A DNA stretch of 64,000 nt from Corynebacterium minutissimum (lineage in GTDB: Bacteria > Actinomycetota > Actinomycetes > Mycobacteriales > Mycobacteriaceae): positions 372,001-436,000 of the forward strand of contig NZ_CP069533.1 of NCBI RefSeq assembly GCF_016889765.1, written 5' to 3'. A program made the position numbers and the translations under genes. How positions within the stretch are numbered: the stretch's first letter is position 1; each line of letters begins with the position of its first letter. Under the pieces are notes generated by a model, which was given only the letters and a program-made list of their open reading frames with translations, was not told the origin of the DNA and did not search any database. This document shows positions 54,253 to 62,798 of the stretch, piece after piece.

Positions 54253-55176
54253 ATGAACCACGGCGCCGACGAGCACGACGGCCAGGCCCACTCCGAGCTA
54301 CTCACACGCGTAGAAAAGCTCGCGCACTGTGAAGAGCTGGACTGCATCCGCGTTCATGCTGACGAGCTCCTCTTTCCGCACTCACCTCTAGGTGAAACAC
54401 GCGCCTATATGGATACAGAAGGCGAGCCCATTCTGCGCTTCTACACCACCCATAACGGCGTTCTAGACTTCGGTGAAATTCCAGAGCTCAGCGAGTTTGT
54501 CAACGACTGGAACCATGACTGCCTCTCACCCCATTTGGTACTCAACTACTCCTCCCCCACTGAGGTTGAGGTGTGGGGTCATTCCTTCCTCGTCGTCCAT
54601 CAGGAACCCACCACAGCGCAGCTTGCGGCATCCGTCCTACCTGCTTTGTTCAACGCCGGAGCATGCCTCGAAGAGCTCGCCTCCCGATTCCCAGCCCTCA
54701 TGTTGCCACGTCCACCAGCGCCGGACGAACCTTCAGAACTCGATGGTCCCGTAGCAACCGTCGACATCGCTCGCTTAGAGGAGCTCTTACCTTCGCTCGG
54801 GATCACGCGGTTTCAAGCTGATTCCACAGACGCACTTTACGCGTGGATTAACGATGTCCTCTTTGCCTTCGCCATCGATTCCGGCCCCAGCCTCATCATC
54901 AAAGGTCATTGGGACCCCAACTTGCCCGGCAGCGAGTTTTCCAGGATTTTCCTCATTTGCAATGACTGGAACCGCACCAATCACTCCGCCTCCGCGTTCT
55001 GCCACTCCAACGTCGATGGGCTCCAGGTTCGCGTGGACTATGCGGTGATGACGGGAGCAGGGCTTTCCGACGTCCAACTGGTCACCACCCTAGGTCGCGG
55101 CATCAAGCACGTGCTCCATGGCATCGACGACATTTCGCACGATGCTGTGGGCTCCTCCCCTGTTGTATGGCCCTAG
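54253..55176 (+). CDS. Protein with two tandem YbjN-like domains
   Basis: 307 residues from ATG 54253 (GAGG seven bases upstream). Two similar halves (about 15-150 and 175-300). Each has a predicted N-terminal helix, beta strands and the same landmark: FVNDWNHDCLSPH in the first half, ICNDWNRTNHSAS in the second. This matches YbjN/DUF1790-like proteins, which have a chaperone-like fold and uncertain function, here apparently duplicated within one chain. Soluble; overlaps the convergent membrane protein by four nt. Confidence 0.8.
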   Translation: MNHGADEHDGQAHSELLTRVEKLAHCEELDCIRVHADELLFPHSPLGETRAYMDTEGEPILRFYTTHNGVLDFGEIPELSEFVNDWNHDCLSPHLVLNYSSPTEVEVWGHSFLVVHQEPTTAQLAASVLPALFNAGACLEELASRFPALMLPRPPAPDEPSELDGPVATVDIARLEELLPSLGITRFQADSTDALYAWINDVLFAFAIDSGPSLIIKGHWDPNLPGSEFSRIFLICNDWNRTNHSASAFCHSNVDGLQVRVDYAVMTGAGLSDVQLVTTLGRGIKHVLHGIDDISHDAVGSSPVVWP

Positions 55177-55694
55177 TCAGTGTCTTCCGGCAGTGCACCA
55201 AGACCGGGATCGGGATTGATGAAAACTGCAGACCAGTAGGCAAACATAGCCATAAATGGTGCCACCAACCATCCAATGGCCGGGGTGAATTTAGGAACGA
55301 ATTCAACGAACTCGCCAGGATTCTCCGGAGCCGAGGTCGCCGTGACTCCTCCGCAAACGTAGAAGGCCGCTGCACCAGCGAGGCAGACCACACCAGACCA
55401 GACCAATACGCCGACTCCGCGGTAGCGCTCACCACGCAGATAGGCCACCGTTCCCATCGCCACGCCTAGTATTCCAGTGATGAGGACGAAGGTAATGAAG
55501 GACAGGAACTGAACGTTGGCACCGTTGCTCAACGCATAACCCCCGCCCTCTACTCGATGACCTTCAAGCGTTGGCCGCCAAAGACCCCACAGCGCACCCG
55601 AAACACTGAAGATAAGGAGCGCCAACGCGAGCAACCCCGCGCCAAATCCGATGGCGCGGGGTATGCGAAAGCTAGGTGCACGTAGTGCAGTCAC
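55173..55694 (-). CDS. Hypothetical membrane protein downstream of the lipoprotein
   Basis: 173 residues, GTG start eight nt after the lipoprotein stop, with no good ribosome binding site, so probably translationally coupled. Four membrane segments (about 15-38, 65-85, 95-115, 138-160), with an external loop before the last. Not recognised. Co-transcription with the lipoprotein suggests a shared envelope role (inference). Confidence 0.75.
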   Translation of the reverse strand: MTALRAPSFRIPRAIGFGAGLLALALLIFSVSGALWGLWRPTLEGHRVEGGGYALSNGANVQFLSFITFVLITGILGVAMGTVAYLRGERYRGVGVLVWSGVVCLAGAAAFYVCGGVTATSAPENPGEFVEFVPKFTPAIGWLVAPFMAMFAYWSAVFINPDPGLGALPEDTD

Positions 55695-55702
55695 GAGCTG
55701 TT

Positions 55703-56473
55703 TTAGTTGCAGAAGGTCCAGTTACCGTTCTCACGCTTGAAGCGCATGGTAGAGCTGTCCAAGCCCTTGCTGGTGTTAACGTTCACGGTGGCGGAGGCGG
55801 AGTCGCCGTCAACAACGACGTCGTTGATGGACTCAACACCGGTCTGAGTCCAGTCGAAGCCCTCCATCTGAGAGGTATCAGCATTGGTGGCGGCCAACAT
55901 GTCCTTGAGCTGGTTCATCGGGACGTCCGGAATCTGGTTGTAGTCAAGCTCGCTCAGGCCAGAGTTCGGGTCGTTGCGCACAGCTTCACAAGTGTGGTCC
56001 GGCAGGTACTTCACGAAGCTACGCATGGTCTGCTGGTCGTACATACCGCGAACCAGTCCGTTGATGCCGTCGATGTCTTCCTGGCTAGCTTCCTGGCCCT
56101 GAATGGGCTCTACCTTCGGCATGCTCTGGAAGGGGTCAATGCCGTTCTCAAACGGGTTGGCCAGAGTCTGGTCAGCGCCTTCCTCAGCCGGGGCTTCCTC
56201 GCCCTCCGGCTTCGGATCCTGGCCCTCGCCTTCCTTCTTCTCTTCGCCTTCCTTCTTGTCCTGCTCCTCGCCTTCCTTCTTCTCTTCGCCTTCCTTCTTG
56301 TCCTTATCCTCGGAGGTCTCACCCTCCTTGGCCTTGGTCGTGGTGGTGGTCTTCACAGCGGAGGACGCAGCGTCAGCTACCTCTTCGCCTTTGTCGCCGC
56401 ATGCAGCCAAGGTCAACGGTGCAACCAGCGCGACTGCAATGAGGGACTTCTTAGCGGGGGTCAGGAAAGACAA
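55703..56473 (-). CDS. Repeat-containing lipoprotein
   Basis: 256 residues, TTG start with AGGAG eight bases upstream. Signal peptide with lipobox LAAC: the mature Cys is about residue 25, to be diacylated by Lgt. Then a Thr run, about 60 residues of charged KEGEE-type repeat, and a folded C-terminal domain (about 105-256). That domain has two Cys (HTCEAVRND near the middle, WTFCN at the end) that could form a disulfide. The C-terminal part resembles small DUF4878/NTF2-like lipoprotein domains (SATVNVNTSKGLDSSTMRF), an impression only. The repeat is probably a spacer through the cell wall. Confidence 0.88.
   Translation of the reverse strand: MSFLTPAKKSLIAVALVAPLTLAACGDKGEEVADAASSAVKTTTTTKAKEGETSEDKDKKEGEEKKEGEEQDKKEGEEKKEGEGQDPKPEGEEAPAEEGADQTLANPFENGIDPFQSMPKVEPIQGQEASQEDIDGINGLVRGMYDQQTMRSFVKYLPDHTCEAVRNDPNSGLSELDYNQIPDVPMNQLKDMLAATNADTSQMEGFDWTQTGVESINDVVVDGDSASATVNVNTSKGLDSSTMRFKRENGNWTFCN
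56219..56302 (-). repeat. Two tandem 42-bp repeats inside the lipoprotein gene
   Basis: Units 56219-56260 and 56261-56302 differ at two positions only. Each encodes 14 residues of the form DKKEGEEKKEGE(E/G)Q, itself an internal duplication of KKEGE. Length changes would stay in frame. Confidence 0.9.
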
Positions 56474-56573
56474 GGGATAACTCCTAATTTTCTAATGATG
56501 AGAGTGACAGATTGCACGCTCTGGTGCAGTTCACATAACCCTAACAAGCAGTGGTTGAAGAATTCATGACCTA

Positions 56574-56595
56574 AACCTTGAAGGTTCCTGTGAAC
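56574..56595. promoter_or_regulatory. Overlapping inverted repeats between lipoprotein and tetR
   Basis: AACCTT-G-AAGGTT (56574-56586) overlaps GGTTC-N3-GAACC (56583-56595) in the 186 bp between divergent starts, about 65-85 bp from the regulator start. Candidate binding site for the adjacent TetR protein; inference. Confidence 0.4.
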
Positions 56596-56659
56596 CCCAC
56601 TACTCTTTTTTACTCACAAGAGCCACACTAAGAGCACGAGACCCGTACAGTAGTCTGTT

Positions 56660-57184
56660 GTGCACCTTTCTCGCGACGCTATAGTTTCCACGGCCCTCGA
56701 GCTCCTCACGAGCTACGGGCTGGCTGATGTCACCATGCGGCGCGTCGCTACCACCCTCGGCGTGGCTCCTGGCGCATTGTACTGGCACGTAGCCAACAAG
56801 CAGGCGTTGATTGCCGCCATGGCCACCGAAATTATATCGCCAGTTTCCGGAGACACTCCTGCCGAGTTGGCAAGCTCCCTCCACCGCGAGCTCAGCCGTT
56901 GGCGCGACGGCGCGGAGGTAGCCATCGCCGGTGCTGCTTTCCCCGAGTCCACAACCCGCGCAGACCTCGAAGAGCTCTTCGCCGCAGCGTTGGAGCGAGA
57001 GGTGCCGGAGGGGACGTCGGAAAGCATCGGCGTTGCCGCACGCACCTTGATCCATTACGTCCTCGGCGCCACCTTCTTGGAGCAATCCCATGCCCAGTTG
57101 GGAGGCGTCTCTGCATCGGCACACACTGATGACGCCTCCATCCGCGCCACCGAACTCGTGGTCGCGGGATTACGTGCGCTCTAA
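56660..57184 (+). CDS. TetR-family transcriptional regulator
   Basis: 174 residues, GTG start with TACAGT eight bases upstream and no ribosome binding site, suggesting a leaderless mRNA. Helix-turn-helix at about 5-48 (AIVSTALELLTSYGLADVTMRRVA, split over two helices, then GVAPGALYWHVANKQALI). The C-terminal domain is shorter than average for TetR. Divergent from the lipoprotein gene and 62 nt upstream of glgX on the same strand, either of which it may control. Confidence 0.9.
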   Translation: MHLSRDAIVSTALELLTSYGLADVTMRRVATTLGVAPGALYWHVANKQALIAAMATEIISPVSGDTPAELASSLHRELSRWRDGAEVAIAGAAFPESTTRADLEELFAAALEREVPEGTSESIGVAARTLIHYVLGATFLEQSHAQLGGVSASAHTDDASIRATELVVAGLRAL

Positions 57185-57246
57185 ACTCACCTGCGCCGAT
57201 AGTTTAAGGTCAGCCGCATTCCCCAGAATTGGCTAAGCTGAACCCC

Positions 57247-59475
57247 ATGACTGACACCCGTGCCGAAGCACCCCATTCCCGCCAGGTGTGGCCTGGTTCC
57301 CCATCCCCACTCGGTTCCACCTTCGATGGAGCCGGTACCAACTTCGCTATCTTTTCCGAAGTCGCTGAGAAAATCGAACTCTGCCTCATAGATCAAGACA
57401 ACAACGAAGAGCGCATCGAACTCACCGAAGTCACTGCGCACGTGTGGCATGCCTACCTCCCCAACGTCACCCCCGGCCAGCGCTATGGCTACCGCGTCCA
57501 TGGTCCCTACGATCCCGAGCAGGGCTTGCGTTGTGACCCCTCCAAGCTGCTTGTCGATCCCTACGCCCGGGCCTTCGATGGAGACTTCGACGGGGACGCC
57601 TCACTGTATTCCTATGACATCCATGCCGAAGAGCCAGGCACCGGCCGCAACGAGGAAGACTCGCTGGGCCACACCATGCTCTCAGTTGTCATCAACCCGT
57701 TCTTCGAGTGGCACGGCGACAACCGCCCCCACACCCCGGATAACGAAACCATCATTTACGAAGCCCACGTTAAGGGCATGACGATGACCCACCCGGAGGT
57801 TCCCGAAGAACTCCGCGGTACCTATGCTGGCATGGCGCACCCGGCCATCATCAATTACTTCAAGGACCTTGGCGTAACGGCAGTGGAACTGCTGCCCGTG
57901 CACCAGTTCCTCCAGGATGATCGCCTGCGCCAACTGGACCTGCGCAACTACTGGGGTTACAACACCTTTGGTTTCTTTGCCCCGCATGCAGACTATGCCT
58001 ACGCCAAGAAACCCGGCGAGGTCGTCGCAGAGTTCAAGGCCATGGTTCGCGCCTTCCACGAAGCCGGTATCGAGGTCATCCTCGACGTGGTGTATAACCA
58101 CACCGCAGAAGGCAACCATATGGGCCCCACCATCGCTTTCCGTGGCATTGACAACCATGCTTATTACCGCTTGGTGGATGACAACCCCGAGCACTACATG
58201 GATTACACCGGCACCGGTAACTCGCTGAATGTGCGCCACCCGCACTCGCTACAGCTCATCATGGATTCCCTGCGCTACTGGGTGACGGAAATGCGTGTCG
58301 ATGGTTTCCGCTTCGACTTGGCTTCTACTCTGGCGCGCGAATTGGATGACGTCGATAAGCTCGCTACCTTCTTTGATTTGGTGCAGCAGGACCCCGTGGT
58401 ATCCAAGGTCAAGCTCATCGCCGAGCCTTGGGACGTGGGACACAACGGCTACCAAGTTGGTAATTTCCCGCCGATTTGGAGCGAATGGAACGGCAAGTAC
58501 CGCGACACCGTCCGTGACTTCTGGCGCGGTGAGCCAGCCACCATGGGTGAATTCGCCTCTCGCTTGACTGGCTCTTCTGACTTGTACGCCAACAACGGCC
58601 GCCGCCCCACTGCTTCCGTCAACTTCATCACCGCGCACGATGGATTCACGCTGCGTGATTTGGTGACATACAACGATAAGCACAACGACGCTAACGGTGA
58701 AGACAACCGTGATGGCGAGTCCCACAACCGTTCCTGGAACCACGGTGTGGAGGGGCCGACTGACGACGAAGAAATTAAGAAGCTTCGCCGCCGCCAGGTC
58801 CGAAACTTCCTCACCACCCTCCTGCTGTCTCAGGGCACCCCGATGCTCTGCCACGGTGACGAGCTGGGCCGCACGCAAGACGGCAACAACAACGTCTATT
58901 GCCAGGACAATGAGATTTCCTGGATTGACTGGTCCATGATGAATGAGGAAAAGAACGCCGCCATGCACGGCTTCACCAAGCGCCTCATCAACATCCGCCG
59001 CAACCACCCGGTCTTCCGCCGGCAGCGCTTCCTGGCCGGTGGCCCCTTCGGTTCTGATGTCAAGGACCGTGATATCGCGTGGCTCGTGCCTTCTGGCAAG
59101 CTCATGACTCCAGAGGACTGGGACTTTGAATTCGGTAAGGCCCTCATGGTCTACCTCAACGGCAATGCGATTACGGAAACCACTGCCCGTGGTGAGCGTA
59201 TTACGGATGATTCCTTCATCATGATCTTCAATGCCCACCACGAGGACATCGAGTTCACTCTTCCCACCAAGGACCTGGGTGCTAGCTGGCGCCTCATCGT
59301 GGATACGTCCGATTCCGGCGGTTACCCGGACGAGGAGAAGATTATTGACGCTGCCGGAACCATCGTGGTTCAGCCGCGTACGACTCTTATCCTGCGCCAG
59401 ACCGAACCACCCGTATTCGACGATGTCAACGAGGCAACAGAAGCCGCTGACTCTTCCGAATCGAAAGAGAACTAG
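57247..59475 (+). CDS. glgX: Glycogen debranching enzyme GlgX
   Basis: 742 residues from ATG 57247. TAAGCT seven bases upstream with no ribosome binding site suggests a leaderless mRNA. GH13 isoamylase-type: N-terminal CBM48 (GSTFDGAGTNFAIFSE), barrel motifs DVVYNHTAEGN, VDGFRFDLAS (nucleophile Asp), LIAEPWDVG (acid Glu) and NFITAHDGFTL (stabilising Asp). It hydrolyses alpha-1,6 branches left by phosphorylase (GlgP). Short acidic C-terminal tail. Confidence 0.96.
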   Translation: MTDTRAEAPHSRQVWPGSPSPLGSTFDGAGTNFAIFSEVAEKIELCLIDQDNNEERIELTEVTAHVWHAYLPNVTPGQRYGYRVHGPYDPEQGLRCDPSKLLVDPYARAFDGDFDGDASLYSYDIHAEEPGTGRNEEDSLGHTMLSVVINPFFEWHGDNRPHTPDNETIIYEAHVKGMTMTHPEVPEELRGTYAGMAHPAIINYFKDLGVTAVELLPVHQFLQDDRLRQLDLRNYWGYNTFGFFAPHADYAYAKKPGEVVAEFKAMVRAFHEAGIEVILDVVYNHTAEGNHMGPTIAFRGIDNHAYYRLVDDNPEHYMDYTGTGNSLNVRHPHSLQLIMDSLRYWVTEMRVDGFRFDLASTLARELDDVDKLATFFDLVQQDPVVSKVKLIAEPWDVGHNGYQVGNFPPIWSEWNGKYRDTVRDFWRGEPATMGEFASRLTGSSDLYANNGRRPTASVNFITAHDGFTLRDLVTYNDKHNDANGEDNRDGESHNRSWNHGVEGPTDDEEIKKLRRRQVRNFLTTLLLSQGTPMLCHGDELGRTQDGNNNVYCQDNEISWIDWSMMNEEKNAAMHGFTKRLINIRRNHPVFRRQRFLAGGPFGSDVKDRDIAWLVPSGKLMTPEDWDFEFGKALMVYLNGNAITETTARGERITDDSFIMIFNAHHEDIEFTLPTKDLGASWRLIVDTSDSGGYPDEEKIIDAAGTIVVQPRTTLILRQTEPPVFDDVNEATEAADSSESKEN

Positions 59476-59521
59476 ACTGGCTTTTTATCTCCACTTTGAA
59501 AAGATGCCCTGAAAGGAATCC

Positions 59522-60895
59522 GTGTCCTATACCGCCCACGGTGCCGTCGTTGACGTCGCCGCCGATGCTCTGATTCTTCACCGCTCCCAGCTTGCAGCTT
59601 CCCTTGGCGCACCAGCCCACGAGGAAATCCCGCTGGCTGGGGCCACGGGTGTGGAGAGCTCGGCACCGACGGCAACCAGTTTCGGACAGGTTGTCGTACG
59701 TGGCGAAGGCGATACCGAACTCACTATCATTCGCATCGCTCCCGGCCAAGACGAGGAAACACTAGCTTCCGCAGTAGAGGCTGTTCTGCGCGGCGAGACA
59801 CCAGCCGCCAGCGCAAGTGTCAAAGGGCTGAATTTCACCGCCGTTGACGTGGAAACAGCCAACGATAACTGGGGTTCCGTGTGCCAAATTGGTGCGGTCC
59901 GTTTCCGCGATGGTGAAGAAACCGAATCCCGCACGTGGCTGTGTACTCCTCCGCCCGGTTTGGAGTATTTCGACGAGGTCAACGTCAGCATTCACGGAAT
60001 TACGGCGGATGACGTTGCCGATGCCTCTCCTTTCGCGGACGCCGCTGCGGAGCTCTTCGAATTCCTCGGCACGGACACACTTGTTGCCCACAATGCGCAG
60101 TTCGATTCAACTGCGCTTCGCACGGGCCTGCGCACGGCCAAGGCTCCTGTTCCGGATGTCCGCCTCGCCTGTTCTTTAGCATTGGCACGCGACGCCTCTC
60201 GTGCCGGCGTTATCGATGTGGCCAACCACAAGCTTCCCACCGTGGCATCCGTCGTCGGTGCGGAGGACTTCCAGCACCACGAAGCCACCGCCGACGCACG
60301 CGCGGCCGGCGCAATCGTCACCGGTCTCGCCCGCCGTTTCGGACACTCGGGTTCCATCGAGGATCTCTTCACCACTCGCGAGTTTGCATTGGGCACCTTG
60401 AGCGAAGAATCCGTCATCCCGGTGTTGCGCGCCAACACCTCACCGTTATCCGCGGCGGATCTGGGTGCGGGCACGGATTTCCGTGACAACACCCGCATGG
60501 CCGGCACCGAAACGAGCTCGAGGAAAAAGAACTCCGGCTCCAAGGACCGTCGCGGCCCAGCGCCCTGGCAATCAGTCGCTACCCCAGACACGATTCCGGA
60601 CCCTAACCCCGACGCTGACCCTGAGGGCGCACTCTTTAACCAACACGTCACCCTCACCGGTGACTTTGAGCCTTTCGATAAAGGCCTGTTGTGGTCCAAG
60701 ATTGCTGAGCGCGGCGGCCAGGTGGGCAAGAACGTGACCAAGAAAACCACCATCCTCGTCGTGGGACAGTGGGCTACGAAGACCTCCAAGGAAAAGCGCG
60801 CCGAGGAGTTACAAGCCAAGGGCCAGGACATCGCAATTTGGCCGGTGGACAAACTGCTCTCCGAACTCCAGCTCGACGAAGCTCCACCGTTTTAA
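59522..60895 (+). CDS. DEDDh exonuclease with C-terminal BRCT domain
   Basis: 457 residues, GTG start with AAAGGA upstream. Three parts: an N-terminal ~100-residue domain of unknown type (PH-like pattern of strands); a DnaQ-like 3'-5' exonuclease (about 103-270) with VDVET (motif I), VAHNAQFD (motif II) and HEATADARAAG (motif III His and Asp); and after a charged linker, a BRCT domain (about 370-450, VTLTGDFEPFDKGLLWSKIAE and GGQVGKNVTKKTTILV). The BRCT suggests recruitment to DNA breaks or repair complexes (inference). 46 nt after glgX. Confidence 0.9.
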   Translation: MSYTAHGAVVDVAADALILHRSQLAASLGAPAHEEIPLAGATGVESSAPTATSFGQVVVRGEGDTELTIIRIAPGQDEETLASAVEAVLRGETPAASASVKGLNFTAVDVETANDNWGSVCQIGAVRFRDGEETESRTWLCTPPPGLEYFDEVNVSIHGITADDVADASPFADAAAELFEFLGTDTLVAHNAQFDSTALRTGLRTAKAPVPDVRLACSLALARDASRAGVIDVANHKLPTVASVVGAEDFQHHEATADARAAGAIVTGLARRFGHSGSIEDLFTTREFALGTLSEESVIPVLRANTSPLSAADLGAGTDFRDNTRMAGTETSSRKKNSGSKDRRGPAPWQSVATPDTIPDPNPDADPEGALFNQHVTLTGDFEPFDKGLLWSKIAERGGQVGKNVTKKTTILVVGQWATKTSKEKRAEELQAKGQDIAIWPVDKLLSELQLDEAPPF

Positions 60896-61025
60896 AAATA
60901 CGAGCGGCTAGGACTCACGGTGAGCTCCCCGAACAATTTTTCTGAGAAGCTGGGAACCGACGGGCATGCAGTTCAGTCCAATAAGGGCAAGAAATACATA
61001 AGCTCTACCCTTACCGGAGAACGCC

Positions 61026-61634
61026 ATGACCGTTGCAGCTCCTTCTGCCCTCGATGTTGACCGCCTTTTACCGTCTCTGTGCCCGAGCAACGAGCTCAGC
61101 GGCGTGAAACTCTGTGATGACGGATTTGGTGACTCCCCTGCCAGCATCCAGCTCTCCCGCACGCTTTCCATGACGTTGACTCATGGCGAAGGTTCTTCGG
61201 TAAAACGCGTCAGCCAGCGTGCGCTCGACGATATGGGGCTCACGGTTCGCCAGGCATGGGACGCCTCGTCGCTCAACCTGCAGCGCAGGGCCCTGACGGA
61301 CCAGGGCTTGCGCTTCTTTACTCGCCCCGCGGAACACAGCCTGCCCGGTGCTGACGGCAGCGTGGAGGTTCGTGCTCACCGCTGCTCTATCTCTGCGTGG
61401 TTGGCGCACCCACAAACGTTTGTCATTGTGGATAATCACCTTCGCCGTCTGACCCAAGCTCAGCGCATCACGTACCTCGTTCCCGACGCACACACGCTAT
61501 TCGCTTTGACTGATACTCCTGACAGCACAGCAACCGCGTTAGCCGGCCGCGCTGGCGAACTGCGCCCACGCCATCGCCCCACACTGAGCCTGCGCCCACT
61601 AGTATTGGCTAACGGCTTTCCTTTGGAGGTATAG
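61026..61634 (+). CDS. Conserved hypothetical protein upstream of the alarmone synthetase
   Basis: 202 residues, GGAGA seven bases before the ATG. Soluble, mixed alpha/beta, no signal peptide. Not recognised. Distinct stretches are LTVRQAWDASSLNLQRRAL and CSISAWLAHPQTFVIVDNHL, which look like a conserved core. The promoter is probably in the 130 bp upstream. The RelA/SpoT-domain gene follows 52 nt later, so the two may share a transcript. Confidence 0.75.
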   Translation: MTVAAPSALDVDRLLPSLCPSNELSGVKLCDDGFGDSPASIQLSRTLSMTLTHGEGSSVKRVSQRALDDMGLTVRQAWDASSLNLQRRALTDQGLRFFTRPAEHSLPGADGSVEVRAHRCSISAWLAHPQTFVIVDNHLRRLTQAQRITYLVPDAHTLFALTDTPDSTATALAGRAGELRPRHRPTLSLRPLVLANGFPLEV

Positions 61635-61686
61635 AACTACCTCCTTTCCCTCACTGCCGTGGCCGAAAGGAGTCGCGTTCTTACCG

Positions 61687-62691
61687 ATGCCCGAATCCCC
61701 AATGTCTCGCCTGAGCAATCAATACCACTCCTGGGTTCACGCACACCCCACTGCGGCACAAGACTTCCTCGATGCCATCGAGGACTTGCTTAACGACGCC
61801 GGGATTATCTTCGACCGCGTGGCTACCCGCGTCAAGCAGTGGCCTTCTCTCAAGGCCAAGGCGAAGAAACGCCGCGAAAATGGCGAGCTTATGTACCCCG
61901 CACCGTGGGACGACATCCACGATGTTCTCGGCGTGCGCATCAACGTCTTCCACTCCACGATCATCCCGGAGACCATTGAGGTTTTGGGTGAAACCTTCAA
62001 GGTTGTGCGCTCAGTGGACAAGGCTGCGGAGACCCGCATTTCCGGCGGTTTCGGCTACGGCTCCCACCATCTCGTTCTCACGGTCACTGAAGATAGCGCT
62101 GCTGCCCTCGAAGAACTCGAGCCTTATGTGGGGTGGACCTTCGAGGTACAGATCCGCACTGTCCTGCAGCATGCTTGGGCTGAGTTTGAGCACGATATTC
62201 GCTACAAGCAGGGGCCGAACCCGCCTTCCCCGCAGGTCGATCGCCTCTTTACACTAGCTGCAGGTCTCATTGAGCTCGCGGATCAGCAATTCGATGAAAT
62301 CGCAGCGCTGAAGGCTCCCAGCACGGATACCGATGAGGACATTGAGCTCACCGCGGAGACACTGCCAGGCGTGCTCGCCATCATTCTGGGTAACCGCTTC
62401 CCACGCTCCCGCTCGGAGCACTACCGCTTCCTGGCGGAGCTGCTAGAGAGCAACGGAATCAACCGTTTGAGCCAGCTCAAACAACTCTTGGATGATGATG
62501 ACATCGCCCACGTGCACGACGCTATGCGCTACCGCTTTCGTCCAGGGCAGGTCAGGCTTATCGACGATTTGTTGCTCAACAAGTTCGGTTCCCAGCACAT
62601 CGACGCCACATATGAAGCAGGTGACCGCCCCGACCGCAAGCGCCGCTTGAACGCACGCCTCAAGGCGCTACGCCGCTTTTCCGAAGAATAG
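61687..62691 (+). CDS. relS: Small alarmone synthetase (RelA/SpoT nucleotidyltransferase domain)
   Basis: 334 residues. Only the synthetase domain is present: DDIHDVLGVRINVF, ETRISGGFGYGSHHLVLTV, and the hallmark VQIRTVLQHAWAEFEHDI. No HD hydrolase, TGS or ACT domains. An unusual C-terminal ~130-residue helical region follows. It would make pppGpp, ppGpp or pGpp from GTP/GDP/GMP and ATP. The symbol follows the C. glutamicum synthetase RelS (cg2324 as I recall), which fits the locus. AAGGAG is 14 bases before the ATG, rather far, and no closer start codon exists. Confidence 0.88.
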   Translation: MPESPMSRLSNQYHSWVHAHPTAAQDFLDAIEDLLNDAGIIFDRVATRVKQWPSLKAKAKKRRENGELMYPAPWDDIHDVLGVRINVFHSTIIPETIEVLGETFKVVRSVDKAAETRISGGFGYGSHHLVLTVTEDSAAALEELEPYVGWTFEVQIRTVLQHAWAEFEHDIRYKQGPNPPSPQVDRLFTLAAGLIELADQQFDEIAALKAPSTDTDEDIELTAETLPGVLAIILGNRFPRSRSEHYRFLAELLESNGINRLSQLKQLLDDDDIAHVHDAMRYRFRPGQVRLIDDLLLNKFGSQHIDATYEAGDRPDRKRRLNARLKALRRFSEE

Positions 62692-62703
62692 CGCAGTCAA
62701 CTG

Positions 62704-62733
62704 CTGACAATTATTTCCACTATGGTTTATAGT
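62704..62733 (+). promoter_or_regulatory. Promoter of the small secreted protein
   Basis: -35 CTGACA (62704-62709), 18-bp spacer, -10 TATAGT (62728-62733). Expected start near 62740, giving a leader of about 60 nt. Confidence 0.7.
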
Positions 62734-62750
62734 AGAAGAACCTTATTCAT

Positions 62751-62775
62751 GTAGATGGGGTCTCCCCCCTGCTAC
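62751..62775 (+). promoter_or_regulatory. Leader hairpin and short upstream ORF before the secreted protein
   Basis: GTAG-AT-GGGG...CCCC...CTAC can fold in the 5' leader, ending nine bases before the AGAAAGGA ribosome binding site. In the same stretch ATG 62755 opens a 15-codon ORF whose TAA (62800-62802) overlaps the proposed ATA start (62799-62801) as ATAA. Confidence 0.4.
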
Positions 62776-62798
62776 CTACCTTCAGAAAGGATCCATCA

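Noticed and set aside
56219..56302. CRISPR-like array
   Set aside because: The repeats are in tandem without spacers, in frame inside a lipoprotein gene.
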